DNA of 64,000 nt, taken from contig CAWGMB010000002.1 in NCBI GenBank assembly GCA_963823515.1, forward strand, positions 248,001-312,000. The letters are read 5' to 3'. This DNA is from Miltoncostaea sp963823515. GTDB taxonomy: Bacteria > Actinomycetota > Thermoleophilia > Miltoncostaeales > Miltoncostaeaceae. Shown piece after piece: positions 34,326-42,383 of this stretch. Each line of letters starts with the position of its first letter. Position 1 is the stretch's first letter. Below the pieces are notes generated by a model. It was not told the DNA's origin. It made no database searches and saw only the letters and a list, made by a program, of their open reading frames with translations. A program made the translations under genes and the position numbers.

Positions 34326-35615
34326 TCAGACGGCCGTGCCCGCGTGCAGCCGGGGGTAGAGCGGGAAGCGCTCGCCGATCGCCCGTGAGCGGGCGCGCAA
34401 CCCCTCGAGGTCGGCCTCGGAGGCCTCCGGCCGCAGGGCGGCCACGATGATCTGAGCGATCTCGAGCATCTCCGGCTCGCGGAAGCCGCGCGTCGTGAGC
34501 GCGGCGGTACCGATGCGCAGGCCCGAGGTGACCGTCGGCGGGCGCTCGTCGAACGGGATGCCGTTCTTGTTCACGGTGATCCCGGCGTGCTCCAGGCGGT
34601 CCTCGCCCTCCTGGCCGGTGAGCGGCGTGGCGGAGAGGTCGACCAGCACGAGGTGGTTGTCGGTGCCGCCGCTCACGAGCGCCATGCCGCCCGCGAGCAT
34701 CTCCCCGGCGAGGGTGCGGCAATTGTCCACGACGGCCTGCTGGCGGGCGCGGAATTCGGGTGTGAGCGCCTGGCCGAAGGCCACGGCCTTGCCGGCGATG
34801 ACGTGCATGAGCGGGCCGCCCTGCAGACCCGGGAAGACCGCCTTGTCGACCTTCGCGGCCAGGTCCTCGTTGCACATGACCATGCCGGCGCGGGGGCCGC
34901 CGAGGGTCTTGTGGATCGTGGTCGTGACCACGTCGGCGATCCCGACCGGGGTCGGGTGCACGCCCGCGGCGACCAGGCCCGCGATGTGGGCCATGTCGAC
35001 CATGAATCGCGCGCCCACCTCGTCGGCGATCTCGCGGAAGGCCGGGAAGTCGATGATGCGCGGGTAGGCCGAGGCGCCGGCCACGATCAGCGCCGGGCGC
35101 AGCTCGCGCGCCATGTCCCGAACCTGGTCCATGTCGATGTACTGGTCCGAGCGGCGCACGCCGTAGTGGTGGAACTCGTAGAGCTTGCCGGAGAAGTTGA
35201 CCTTGAGCCCGTGCGAGAGGTGGCCGCCGTGCGAGAGGGCCATCGCGAGAACCCTGTCCCCCGGGGACAGGGTCGCCGCGTAGGCCGCCTCGTTGGCCGT
35301 CGAGCCCGAGTGCGGCTGCACGTTGACGTGGTCGGCGCCGAAGAGCTCGAGCGCGCGGTCGATGGCCAGCTGCTCGACTTCGTCGACGACCTCGCAGCCG
35401 CCGTAGTAGCGCTTGCCCGGGAGGCCCTCGGCGTACTTGTTGGTGAGCACCGATCCCACGGCCTGGAGCACCGCCTGGCTGGTGAAGTTCTCGCTGGCGA
35501 TCATCTCGAGGGTGTCGCTCTGGCGATCGAGCTCGGCCCCGATCAGGCGGGCGATCGCGGGATCGGCCTCGGAGATGTCCTGCGACAGGTAGCTGTCGTC
35601 GTCGATGAAGCTCAC
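34326..35615 (-). CDS. glyA: Serine hydroxymethyltransferase
   Basis: A 429-residue PLP enzyme that interconverts serine and glycine with tetrahydrofolate. The PLP lysine is in VVTTTIHKTLGGPRAG; other signatures are IASENFTSQAVLQAVGSVLT, YAEGLPGKRYYGGCE and NVQPHSGSTANEAAY. Length is normal. The GTG at 35615 follows CCGGGGGACC. It stands between the sulfur operon and the tsaC-prmC-prfA group, 43 bases downstream of tsaC. Confidence 0.97.
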   Translation of the reverse strand: MSFIDDDSYLSQDISEADPAIARLIGAELDRQSDTLEMIASENFTSQAVLQAVGSVLTNKYAEGLPGKRYYGGCEVVDEVEQLAIDRALELFGADHVNVQPHSGSTANEAAYAATLSPGDRVLAMALSHGGHLSHGLKVNFSGKLYEFHHYGVRRSDQYIDMDQVRDMARELRPALIVAGASAYPRIIDFPAFREIADEVGARFMVDMAHIAGLVAAGVHPTPVGIADVVTTTIHKTLGGPRAGMVMCNEDLAAKVDKAVFPGLQGGPLMHVIAGKAVAFGQALTPEFRARQQAVVDNCRTLAGEMLAGGMALVSGGTDNHLVLVDLSATPLTGQEGEDRLEHAGITVNKNGIPFDERPPTVTSGLRIGTAALTTRGFREPEMLEIAQIIVAALRPEASEADLEGLRARSRAIGERFPLYPRLHAGTAV

Positions 35616-35658
35616 GCGGTCCCCCGGGGTGGTGTTCGTGGTGCCCGAGGGTACACCG

Positions 35659-36282
35659 TCACCCAGGACGGATGACGCCCACCCCGGCGGTGGCGAGCGC
35701 GCGCCGGACGGCCTCCGGATCGGGCCCCGGGCGCACCAGCGCGGCGTCGCCCCCCGAGGCCACCGCACGCAGGTCCACCACCGCGGAGGCGGTGCCCGGA
35801 AGGGGTCCGCCGTCGAGGGCGCGCGCCCCGCGGCGCAGGTCCTGCGGGACCTCGGCGAGCGACGACGGGTCGGGGCCGCCGGGGTGGTTGGCGCTCGTGG
35901 CGACCAGAAGCAGGTCGAGCGCCGCGATGGGCCCCTCCATCCTCGGCGCGCGCAGCCCGACGCTGCCCGCGGCATCGCCCGCGGCCGCCGCGTAGCGCCC
36001 GCGCGGGTCGGGGACGAGGCAGGTGGCCGGGCCGGGGAGCAGCGCGGCGGCGGCGGCCCGGGTGACCGGATCGAGCGCGGAGAGCGCCGAAGCGAGCAGG
36101 TCCGCCGAGAAGACGAGCACCTGCACGGGCCGGCCGCGCCGGAGCCCCTTGAGCGCGTAGAGGGCCTCGACGCCCGCGGGGACGTCGAGGGCGGCGGCCA
36201 GCCCGTAGACCGTGTCGGTCGGCACCAGGGCGACCTCGCCCGCCGCAAGCGCCGCCCGTAGCCCCGCGACGTCGCCGCTCAT
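35659..36282 (-). CDS. tsaC: L-threonylcarbamoyladenylate synthase (Sua5/YwlC/TsaC family)
   Basis: A 207-residue single-domain enzyme for the first step of tRNA t6A37 synthesis. VALVPTDTVYGLAAALDVP, YALKGLRRGRPVQVLV (a variant of the usual KxRP loop) and LLVATSANHPGGPDP are the family motifs. It lacks the Sua5 C-terminal domain. The ATG at 36282 overlaps the prmC stop (ATGA), an arrangement with prmC and prfA found in many bacteria. Confidence 0.9.
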   Translation of the reverse strand: MSGDVAGLRAALAAGEVALVPTDTVYGLAAALDVPAGVEALYALKGLRRGRPVQVLVFSADLLASALSALDPVTRAAAAALLPGPATCLVPDPRGRYAAAAGDAAGSVGLRAPRMEGPIAALDLLLVATSANHPGGPDPSSLAEVPQDLRRGARALDGGPLPGTASAVVDLRAVASGGDAALVRPGPDPEAVRRALATAGVGVIRPG

Positions 36283-37124
36283 CCCCGCCGCCCGCCCACC
36301 GCGCGGGCGATCCCGGCGAGGTCGTCGCGCTGCCCCACCTCGGCGAGCCCGGCCGCGCGCAGCAGCCCCTGCGCGGCCTCGGCCTGGCCGTCCCCGACCT
36401 CGATCAGCACCCAGCCGCCGGGCTCGAGGTGGTCCGGGGCCTCGCCGGCGATCCTCGCGACGGCCTCGAGGCCGGTGGGTCCCGAGACGAGGGCGTCCTC
36501 GGGCTCGAAGCCCAGCTCGGGGGGCGCGGCGGCCAGGTCGTCCCGCGAGAGGTAGGGCGGATTGGCGGCGATCACGTCGAAGCGCCGGCCGGAGACGGCC
36601 GCGAAACCGTCGGAGAGGAGCCACTCCACCTCGGCGCACTGGCATCGCGCCTCGTTCGCGCGGGCCCGCTCGAGCGCCTGGGGCGAGCGGTCGAGGGCGG
36701 TGACCCGCAGTGCGGGGGCCTCGTCGGCGAGCGCGAGGGCCACGGCGCCGCTGCCGGTGCCCCAGTCGAGCACGGTGCCGCCCTCGGGGGCCACGGCCAG
36801 CGCCCACTCCACCAGCACCTCGGTCTCGGGCCGCGGTACGAGCACCTCCGGGCCGACGCCCAGGCGCAGGCGCCGGAACGCGCGCTCGCCCAGGAGATAG
36901 GCGACCGGCTCGCGGCGCGCGCGGCGGCCCACCAGCTCGCGGGCCCGCGCCAACTCGTCGGGGTTGAGCGGGCGCTCGGAGTCCGTGTAGAGCTGCAGGC
37001 GCTCGACGCCCAGGGCGTGCGCGAGCAGCAGGTCGGCGTCGAGGCGCGGAGAGGCGGAGCCCTTCTCGCGCAGGTAGGCGGTGCTGCGGCGCAGGATCTC
37101 GCCGATGGTGAGGGCGGCGGTCAC
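36279..37124 (-). CDS. prmC: Release factor glutamine methyltransferase
   Basis: A 281-residue SAM-dependent enzyme that methylates the GGQ glutamine of release factors. The helical N-terminal domain (LTIGEILRRSTAYLREKG) is followed by a Rossmann domain with VLDWGTGSGAVALALADEAP and the substrate-binding NPPY loop (VIAANPPYLSRDDL). The GTG start is at 37124. It lies near its substrate gene prfA, separated by one gene of unknown function. Confidence 0.95.
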   Translation of the reverse strand: MTAALTIGEILRRSTAYLREKGSASPRLDADLLLAHALGVERLQLYTDSERPLNPDELARARELVGRRARREPVAYLLGERAFRRLRLGVGPEVLVPRPETEVLVEWALAVAPEGGTVLDWGTGSGAVALALADEAPALRVTALDRSPQALERARANEARCQCAEVEWLLSDGFAAVSGRRFDVIAANPPYLSRDDLAAAPPELGFEPEDALVSGPTGLEAVARIAGEAPDHLEPGGWVLIEVGDGQAEAAQGLLRAAGLAEVGQRDDLAGIARAVGGRRG

Positions 37125-37143
37125 CGCGCGTGGCGCGACTGCG

Positions 37144-37800
37144 TCAGCGGCGCGCCCGGGCCATCATGAAGGCGGCCAGCGGGCCCGTGAGGTAGTCGTG
37201 CACGGCGTCGGTCGCGTCCTTGAGGGCGGCGGCGTCGGCGAGCACCTCCCCTTGCGTCTGCACCAGGCGCAGGTAGACCTTCGACGGCTCCGCGTGCATC
37301 GGCTCGACGGCGACCTCGAGCGACGACTCGCCGGCGCGCCGCCAGATGCGCAGCCCGAGCGAGACGTCGTCGCCCTCGAGCAGATCCAGCCGGTCGTCCT
37401 CCATGCGCAGGACGTCGTTGACCAGCAGCCCGCGGGCGGCCTCGGGGTCGCCGGCGTCCCAGATGGCGACGAGGGTGACGTCCTCGATCCAGAGCTCGCC
37501 GATGCCGTAGCGCTCGGCGGCCTCGCCGACGAGGCCCACCACGCGCTCGAGACCCTCGCGGTACCCCATGCCGGTGACCCCGCACGAGGCGATCTGGGTG
37601 GGGCGCAGCGCGCACTCGGCGCCGTCCGGGCCTGAGAACGTGGCGCCCGCCTCGGAGTGGAACTCGAGCCGCGACAGGCCGTAGCGGTCCCCGACCGAGG
37701 CGAAGAAGATCGCCAGGTCCTCGCGCGGCAGGTCGACCTCCTCGTGGCGCAGCGTCACGCCGAGGAACTCGATCCGCAGCAGGTCCGGATTGAGGCTCAT
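37144..37800 (-). CDS. Conserved-looking protein of unknown function between prfA and prmC
   Basis: A 218-residue acidic protein I do not recognise. It reads like a compact soluble domain: LRIEFLGVTLRHEEVDLPRE, then YREGLERVVGLVGEAAERYG and IEDVTLVAIWDAGDPEAARG, ending with a helical tail. No signal or membrane segment is seen. Its ATG overlaps the prfA stop (ATGA), so it is coupled to release-factor expression, but nothing in the sequence shows a role in translation. Confidence 0.8.
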   Translation of the reverse strand: MSLNPDLLRIEFLGVTLRHEEVDLPREDLAIFFASVGDRYGLSRLEFHSEAGATFSGPDGAECALRPTQIASCGVTGMGYREGLERVVGLVGEAAERYGIGELWIEDVTLVAIWDAGDPEAARGLLVNDVLRMEDDRLDLLEGDDVSLGLRIWRRAGESSLEVAVEPMHAEPSKVYLRLVQTQGEVLADAAALKDATDAVHDYLTGPLAAFMMARARR

Positions 37801-38882
37801 TCCGTCACTCCGGGGTCGGACTGCTCCTCGAGCCGCTGCTGGCGCTCCTGCGCGGTGAGGGAGTCGGTGAGGGCGGTGAGGTTGCCCACGAGCACCTGCT
37901 CGCGGAGCGGGACGGTGACGCCGACGCGATGGTCGGTGACCCGGTTCTGCGGGTAGTTGTACGTGCGGACCTTCTCGGAGCGGTCGCCGGACCCGATCGA
38001 CGACTTGCGGGCGGTGGACATCTCGCGCGCGCGCTCCTCGCGCGCGCGCTCGTAGAGCCGGGCGCGGAGGACGCGCATGGCGCGCTCGAAGTTCTGGAGC
38101 TGGCTCTTCTCGTCCTGCATCGACACCACTATTCCCGTGGGCAGGTGGGTGAGGCGCACGGCCGAGTCGGTCGTGTTGACGCTCTGGCCGCCGGGGCCGC
38201 TGGAGCGATAGACGTCGCGCTTGACGTCGTTGCGATCGATCGTGACGTCCACGTCCTCCACCTCGGGCAGCACCGCGACGGTGGCCGTGGAGGTGTGGAT
38301 GCGGCCCTGGCTCTCGGTGGCGGGGACCCGCTGCACGCGGTGGACCCCGGCCTCGTGCTTGAAGACCGCGAACGCGCCCCTGCCCTTCACCGCGATGGTG
38401 GCCTCGCGCAGGCCGCCGGCGTCGGCCTCGGAGGTGGACATGAGCTCCACCTTCAGGCCCCGCGACTCCGCGTAGCGGGTGTAGACGTCGAGCAGGTCGC
38501 GCGCGAAGAGCGCGGCCTCCTCCCCCCCGGCCGCGGCCCGGATCTCGACCAGGGTGTCGCGATCGTCGTCGGGGTCGGGCTCGATCAGGGCCTCACGGAT
38601 GCGCGGCTCGAGCTCGGCGAGCTCGAGCTCGGCGTCGTCGAGCAGCGACCGGATGTCGGCGTCGTCGTCGTCGTCGAGCATCTCGCGCGCCTCGGCGGCC
38701 CGCCCGGTGGCGTCCTCCCACCTGTCGGCCAGCGTGAAGGCCTCGACCAGGTGCGACCACCGCCGGTTCACGTCGGCGTAGCGGGTGCGGTCGGCGCTCA
38801 GATCCGGGTCGGCGAGGGCCTCCGAGAGCTCCGCGCGCGTGCGCACGATCTGATCGACCAGCGATCGTGCGCCCGCGCTCAC
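37797..38882 (-). CDS. prfA: Peptide chain release factor 1
   Basis: A 361-residue class I release factor. The tripeptide anticodon PAT at 187-189 (RVPATESQGRIHTS) marks RF1, which reads UAA and UAG. The catalytic GGQ is at 231-233 in SSGPGGQSVNTTDSAVRLTH. The N-terminal helical domain begins after a GTG at 38882. It is downstream of rpmE and its glutamine would be methylated by the nearby PrmC. Confidence 0.97.
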   Translation of the reverse strand: MSAGARSLVDQIVRTRAELSEALADPDLSADRTRYADVNRRWSHLVEAFTLADRWEDATGRAAEAREMLDDDDDADIRSLLDDAELELAELEPRIREALIEPDPDDDRDTLVEIRAAAGGEEAALFARDLLDVYTRYAESRGLKVELMSTSEADAGGLREATIAVKGRGAFAVFKHEAGVHRVQRVPATESQGRIHTSTATVAVLPEVEDVDVTIDRNDVKRDVYRSSGPGGQSVNTTDSAVRLTHLPTGIVVSMQDEKSQLQNFERAMRVLRARLYERAREERAREMSTARKSSIGSGDRSEKVRTYNYPQNRVTDHRVGVTVPLREQVLVGNLTALTDSLTAQERQQRLEEQSDPGVTE

Positions 38883-38889
38883 GGGGTCA

Positions 38890-38907
38890 CCGCCCGACCG
38901 TGGGCGG
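38890..38907 (-). terminator. Small hairpin between rpmE and prfA
   Basis: CCGCCC at 38890-38895 and GGGCGG at 38902-38907 form a 6-base-pair stem in the 42-base gap between the rpmE stop and the prfA start. It may only attenuate read-through. Confidence 0.35.
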
Positions 38908-38924
38908 GGGAGTGCCGCAGAGGG

Positions 38925-39137
38925 CTAGGCCCCTGTGCTGCGCTGGGCCAGCTTGCGCTGGAAGCGCTCGACCCGGCCGCCGGTGTCGATCAGCTTCTGC
39001 TTACCGGTGTAGAACGGGTGGCAGTTGCTGCACACCTCGACCTTGATCTCAGGCTTGGTGGAGCGCGTCTCGAACTCGTTGCCACACGAGCAGCGGACGT
39101 GCGAAACGACGTACGTGGGGTGGATGTCCGCCTTCAT
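38925..39137 (-). CDS. rpmE: 50S ribosomal protein L31 (zinc-binding type)
   Basis: A 70-residue protein, MKADIHPTYVVSHVRCSCGN at the start, with four cysteines in two pairs (CSC and CSNC) for zinc, so the C+ form that serves as a zinc store, not the cysteine-free paralogue. HPFYTGKQKLIDTGGRVERF completes the family pattern. The ATG at 39137 follows GAGGTCACC. Confidence 0.95.
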   Translation of the reverse strand: MKADIHPTYVVSHVRCSCGNEFETRSTKPEIKVEVCSNCHPFYTGKQKLIDTGGRVERFQRKLAQRSTGA

Positions 39138-39223
39138 GGTGACCTCGCCTCGAATCGACGACCGCCGACAGAGGGCGGCCACATCAGTTGGATCCAGCTT
39201 AGACGACCGCGCAAGCGCGGCCT

Positions 39224-39248
39224 GGGCCGGGGCGCGAGGCCCCGGCCC
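39224..39248 (-). terminator. Strong hairpin after etfA
   Basis: GGGCCGGGGC at 39224-39233 pairs with GCCCCGGCCC at 39239-39248 around a GCGAG loop, ten bases after the etfA stop at 39258. It separates the etf operon from rpmE. Confidence 0.7.
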
Positions 39249-39257
39249 GGATCGGCA

Positions 39258-40220
39258 CTAGGAGGCCTTGCGCTCCTTCACGAGCTCGGTCAGCGCGGGG
39301 ACGACCGTCTGAAGATCTCCGACGACCCCGAGGTCGCTGAAGTCGAAGATCGGCGCGTTGGGGTCCTTGTTGATCGAGACGATCACCTGCGAGGTCTGCA
39401 TGCCGACCTTGTGCTGGATCGCTCCCGACACGCCGCAGCCGATGTAGAGCTTCGGCGAGACGACCTTGCCGGTCTGCCCGACCTGCGTCGGATAGGGGTA
39501 CCAGCCCGAGTCGACCACCGCGCGGGTGGAGGCGACGGCGCCGCCCAGTGCGGACGCGAGGTCCTCCATCAACGAGAAGCCCTCGGGCGAGCCGAGGCCG
39601 CGGCCGCCGGTGACGAGGATCTCTGCGTCCTCGATCGACGGGCCGCTCTGCTCCTCGTGCGCCTGGTCGACCATGACGGCCTTGGCGGAGAAGTCCTCCA
39701 GGTCGGTCGGGATCTGCTCGACGGTCGCCGAGCCGCCCGACTCCACGACCTCGAACGAGCCTGCGCGCACCAGGCCGAGCCGGGGCTCGGAGCTCCAGCC
39801 GACGTCCGCGCGGATCGTGTCCCCGAGGGCCGAGCGCTTGCCGACCAGGCTGCCGTTCTCGCTCGCCAGGTCGTTGAGGTCCCAGTTGAGGCCCGCATCG
39901 AGGCGGGCCGAGACGCCGCCCGCGATGTCGGTGGCGAGCACCGAGGCCGCGAAGAGGACCGTGCCGAAGCCCTTGTCCTTCACCAGGCGGCTGATGACGT
40001 TGACTCGCGGCTGCGGGAGCGGCGCCTCGAGCGACTCGTTGTCGGCCACGAAGACGGTCTTCGCGCCATGGCGGCCGGCCAGCTCGGCGAGCGGAGCGAC
40101 GCCGGAGCCGACGAGCACGGCGGCCGTCTCCGGGTCGAGGGACACGGCCTTGGAGAGCACCCCGAGGGATCCCTTCTGGATCGCCGAGCCGTGATGCTCG
40201 AGGAAGACGAGGGTGCTCAT
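39258..40220 (-). CDS. etfA: Electron transfer flavoprotein subunit alpha
   Basis: A 320-residue subunit. The C-terminal FAD domain carries GQTGKVVSPKLYIGCGVSGA and IQHKVGMQTSQVIVSINKDP, the family signature. The N-terminal half is the alpha/beta domain that packs on EtfB. ETF takes electrons from acyl-CoA and related dehydrogenases to the quinone pool. The ATG at 40220 overlaps the etfB stop. Confidence 0.96.
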   Translation of the reverse strand: MSTLVFLEHHGSAIQKGSLGVLSKAVSLDPETAAVLVGSGVAPLAELAGRHGAKTVFVADNESLEAPLPQPRVNVISRLVKDKGFGTVLFAASVLATDIAGGVSARLDAGLNWDLNDLASENGSLVGKRSALGDTIRADVGWSSEPRLGLVRAGSFEVVESGGSATVEQIPTDLEDFSAKAVMVDQAHEEQSGPSIEDAEILVTGGRGLGSPEGFSLMEDLASALGGAVASTRAVVDSGWYPYPTQVGQTGKVVSPKLYIGCGVSGAIQHKVGMQTSQVIVSINKDPNAPIFDFSDLGVVGDLQTVVPALTELVKERKAS

Positions 40221-40996
40221 ACGAGCTTCCTTTCCACGAGGAAGTCCAGGATCTTCTGGGCCGCGGTGCCGTCGTCCTCGATCTTCTGGTTGCCGCCGCG
40301 CGACTCCGGCGGGCTCAGCGAGATGACGGTGGTGCGCGAGCCGGACTCGCCGGCCCGGTCGGCCTCGGCGCCCACGTCGGCCAGCGACTTGACGTCCTGC
40401 GGCTTCTTCTTGGCGCCCATGATGCCCTTGAGCGACGGATAGCGCGGCTCGTTGAGCGAGTCGGCGACCGCCAGCACGGCCGGGAGGCCCGTGCTGATGC
40501 GGTCGTAGCCGAACTCGGTCTGGCGCTTGGCGGTGATCGTGTCGCCGGAGACCTCGAGCTCGGAGATCTGCGAGACCACCGGCATCCTCAGGCGATCGGC
40601 CACGGCGGCCCACAGCACGGCGCCGTCGGCGTCGGAGGCCTGCTGACCGAAGAGGACCAGGTCGGGCGACTCGGCCTCGAGGGCCTTGGCGAGGACGTAG
40701 CTCGTGGCCACCAGGTCGGAGCCCGCGGCGGCCTCGTCCGAGACCAGCACGGCGCGGTCGGCGCCCATGGCGAGGCCCTTGCGGATCGAGTCGAGCGCCT
40801 TGCTGGCGCCGAGCGAGACCAGGACGACCTCACCGTCGCCGGAAGCCTCCTTGATGCGGAGGGCCTCCTCGACCGCGTTGAGGTCGTACGCGTTCAGCGA
40901 ACGGTCACCCGAGCGGTCCATCCTGAGCGTGCCCGGGTCGATCCGTCGGTTGGGGCCGGGATCCGGCACCTCTTTGACACAGACCGCGATCTTCAA
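40217..40996 (-). CDS. etfB: Electron transfer flavoprotein subunit beta
   Basis: A 259-residue AMP-binding subunit. KIAVCVKEVPDPGPNRRIDP at the N-terminus and DLVLFGQQASDADGAVLWAA are characteristic. It begins at a TTG at 40996 preceded by a GGGGGG tract, the only well-supported TTG start in the window. It pairs with etfA; no dehydrogenase or ETF:quinone oxidoreductase gene is next to it, although an enoyl-CoA hydratase follows on the same strand upstream. Confidence 0.95.
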   Translation of the reverse strand: MKIAVCVKEVPDPGPNRRIDPGTLRMDRSGDRSLNAYDLNAVEEALRIKEASGDGEVVLVSLGASKALDSIRKGLAMGADRAVLVSDEAAAGSDLVATSYVLAKALEAESPDLVLFGQQASDADGAVLWAAVADRLRMPVVSQISELEVSGDTITAKRQTEFGYDRISTGLPAVLAVADSLNEPRYPSLKGIMGAKKKPQDVKSLADVGAEADRAGESGSRTTVISLSPPESRGGNQKIEDDGTAAQKILDFLVERKLV

Positions 40997-41091
40997 CTCA
41001 GCCCCCCTACCGCCGTTTTCACGTATTCGTCGTGTGACTCTAACGCGTCGGCATCCCCGCGGCGTGGCATCCCCGCCGCGAGTGACGGGCG

Positions 41092-41865
41092 TCAGCGACC
41101 GCGGAACTCCGGCGCGCGCTTCTCGAAGAAGGCGGCCATGCCCTCGCGCTGATCCTCAGTGGTGAACGCCAGGGCGAAGGCGTCGAGCTCGCGAGCGAGG
41201 TGGCCCTGCAGGTCGCCCTCGAGCGCGAGGTTGACGACCTCCTTGGCCGCGGCGATCGCCCACGGCGGCTTGGTCGCGATCTCCTCGGCGAGGGCGATGG
41301 CGCGGTCCATCAGCTCGTCGTGCGGGTAGACGTGGTTGGCCAGGCCGGCGGCGCGGGCCTCGGCGGCGTCCACGCGGCGGCCGGTGAAGATCAGCTCCTT
41401 GGCGAATCCGGGCGAGGTGGCGCGGGCCATCCGCTGCGTGCCGCCCCAGCCGGGGAGGATGCCGATGTTGACCTCGGGCAGGCCGAAGTGGGCGCGCTCG
41501 GAGGCGAGCCGGATGTCGCAGGCCAGCGCCAGCTCGCAGCCGCCCCCGAGCGCGTAGCCGTTGACGGCAGCGATGACCGGCTTGGGGAACGACTCGAGCC
41601 GGTTGGTGATCGAGTGGCCGCGGCGGGCGTAGTCGCGCGCCTCGAGCGGCGTGGCCGTGCGCATGTGGTTGATGTCCGCGCCCGCGGTGAACGCGCGCTC
41701 CCCCGCGCCGGTGAGCACCAGCGCGGGGATCTCGGCGTCGTTCTCGAGGCTGTTCAGGTGCGCGTCGAGGTCGTCGAGCATCGCCACCGAGAGGGCGTTG
41801 AGCGCATCGGGGCGGTTCAGCGTGAGGATCGCGACGCGCTCGCGGCGCTCGAGGTCCACCGACAT
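41092..41865 (-). CDS. Enoyl-CoA hydratase/isomerase family protein
   Basis: A 257-residue crotonase-fold protein. The oxyanion loop AFTAGADINHM and the segment YALGGGCELALACDIRLASE, with the catalytic glutamates in GGCELA and FGLPEVNIGILPGWGGTQRM, are intact, so hydratase activity is likely. Beta-oxidation or short-chain acyl-CoA breakdown would fit the nearby etfBA and mutase subunit. It lies eight bases after the B12-binding gene. Confidence 0.93.
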   Translation of the reverse strand: MSVDLERRERVAILTLNRPDALNALSVAMLDDLDAHLNSLENDAEIPALVLTGAGERAFTAGADINHMRTATPLEARDYARRGHSITNRLESFPKPVIAAVNGYALGGGCELALACDIRLASERAHFGLPEVNIGILPGWGGTQRMARATSPGFAKELIFTGRRVDAAEARAAGLANHVYPHDELMDRAIALAEEIATKPPWAIAAAKEVVNLALEGDLQGHLARELDAFALAFTTEDQREGMAAFFEKRAPEFRGR

Positions 41866-41872
41866 CCGGGCC

Positions 41873-42274
41873 TCAGCCGTGTCCGCGGACGGACGCCGTG
41901 ATCAGGTCGATCATCCCCTGGATCGGGGCGCCCGGCGTGAAGACCTCCGCCACCCCGAGGTCCTTGAGGGCGGGGATGTCGTCGCGCGGGATCGTGCCGC
42001 CCACCAGCACCAGGACATCGCCGGCCCCCTCGGACCGGAGCAGGTCGACCACCCGCGGGACGAGCGTCATGTGGGCGCCCGAGAGGATCGAGAGACCGAC
42101 CGCGTCGGCGTCCTCCTGCACGACCGTCGCCGCGATCTGCTCGGGGGTCTGGTGCAGGCCGGTGTAGATGATCTCCATGCCGGCGTCGCGCAGGCTGCGC
42201 GCGATGATCTTGGCGCCGCGGTCGTGACCGTCGAGGCCGGGCTTTGCGATGACGACGCGGATCGGGCGGTCCAC
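41873..42274 (-). CDS. B12-binding subunit of an acyl-CoA mutase (methylmalonyl-CoA mutase C-terminal type)
   Basis: A 133-residue stand-alone cobalamin domain. The histidine ligand is in KPGLDGHDRGAKIIARSLRD (DxHxxG), followed by VGLSILSGAHMTLVPRVVDL and LVGGTIPRDDIPAL. This is the small subunit type used by methylmalonyl-, isobutyryl- or ethylmalonyl-CoA mutases. The large catalytic subunit is not in the window. The chaperone meaB lies 2.9 kb away. The GTG at 42274 is the start. Confidence 0.92.
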   Translation of the reverse strand: MDRPIRVVIAKPGLDGHDRGAKIIARSLRDAGMEIIYTGLHQTPEQIAATVVQEDADAVGLSILSGAHMTLVPRVVDLLRSEGAGDVLVLVGGTIPRDDIPALKDLGVAEVFTPGAPIQGMIDLITASVRGHG

Positions 42275-42383
42275 TGGGATCGGGTCCTCCGGATGGGGCG
42301 GTGGCCGAGTATCCCACAGGCACGGGATCCGCCGGGGTGCGCGCGCGTATTGTTGCGCTCGTTCCCGAGCCCTGGAGGATGCG

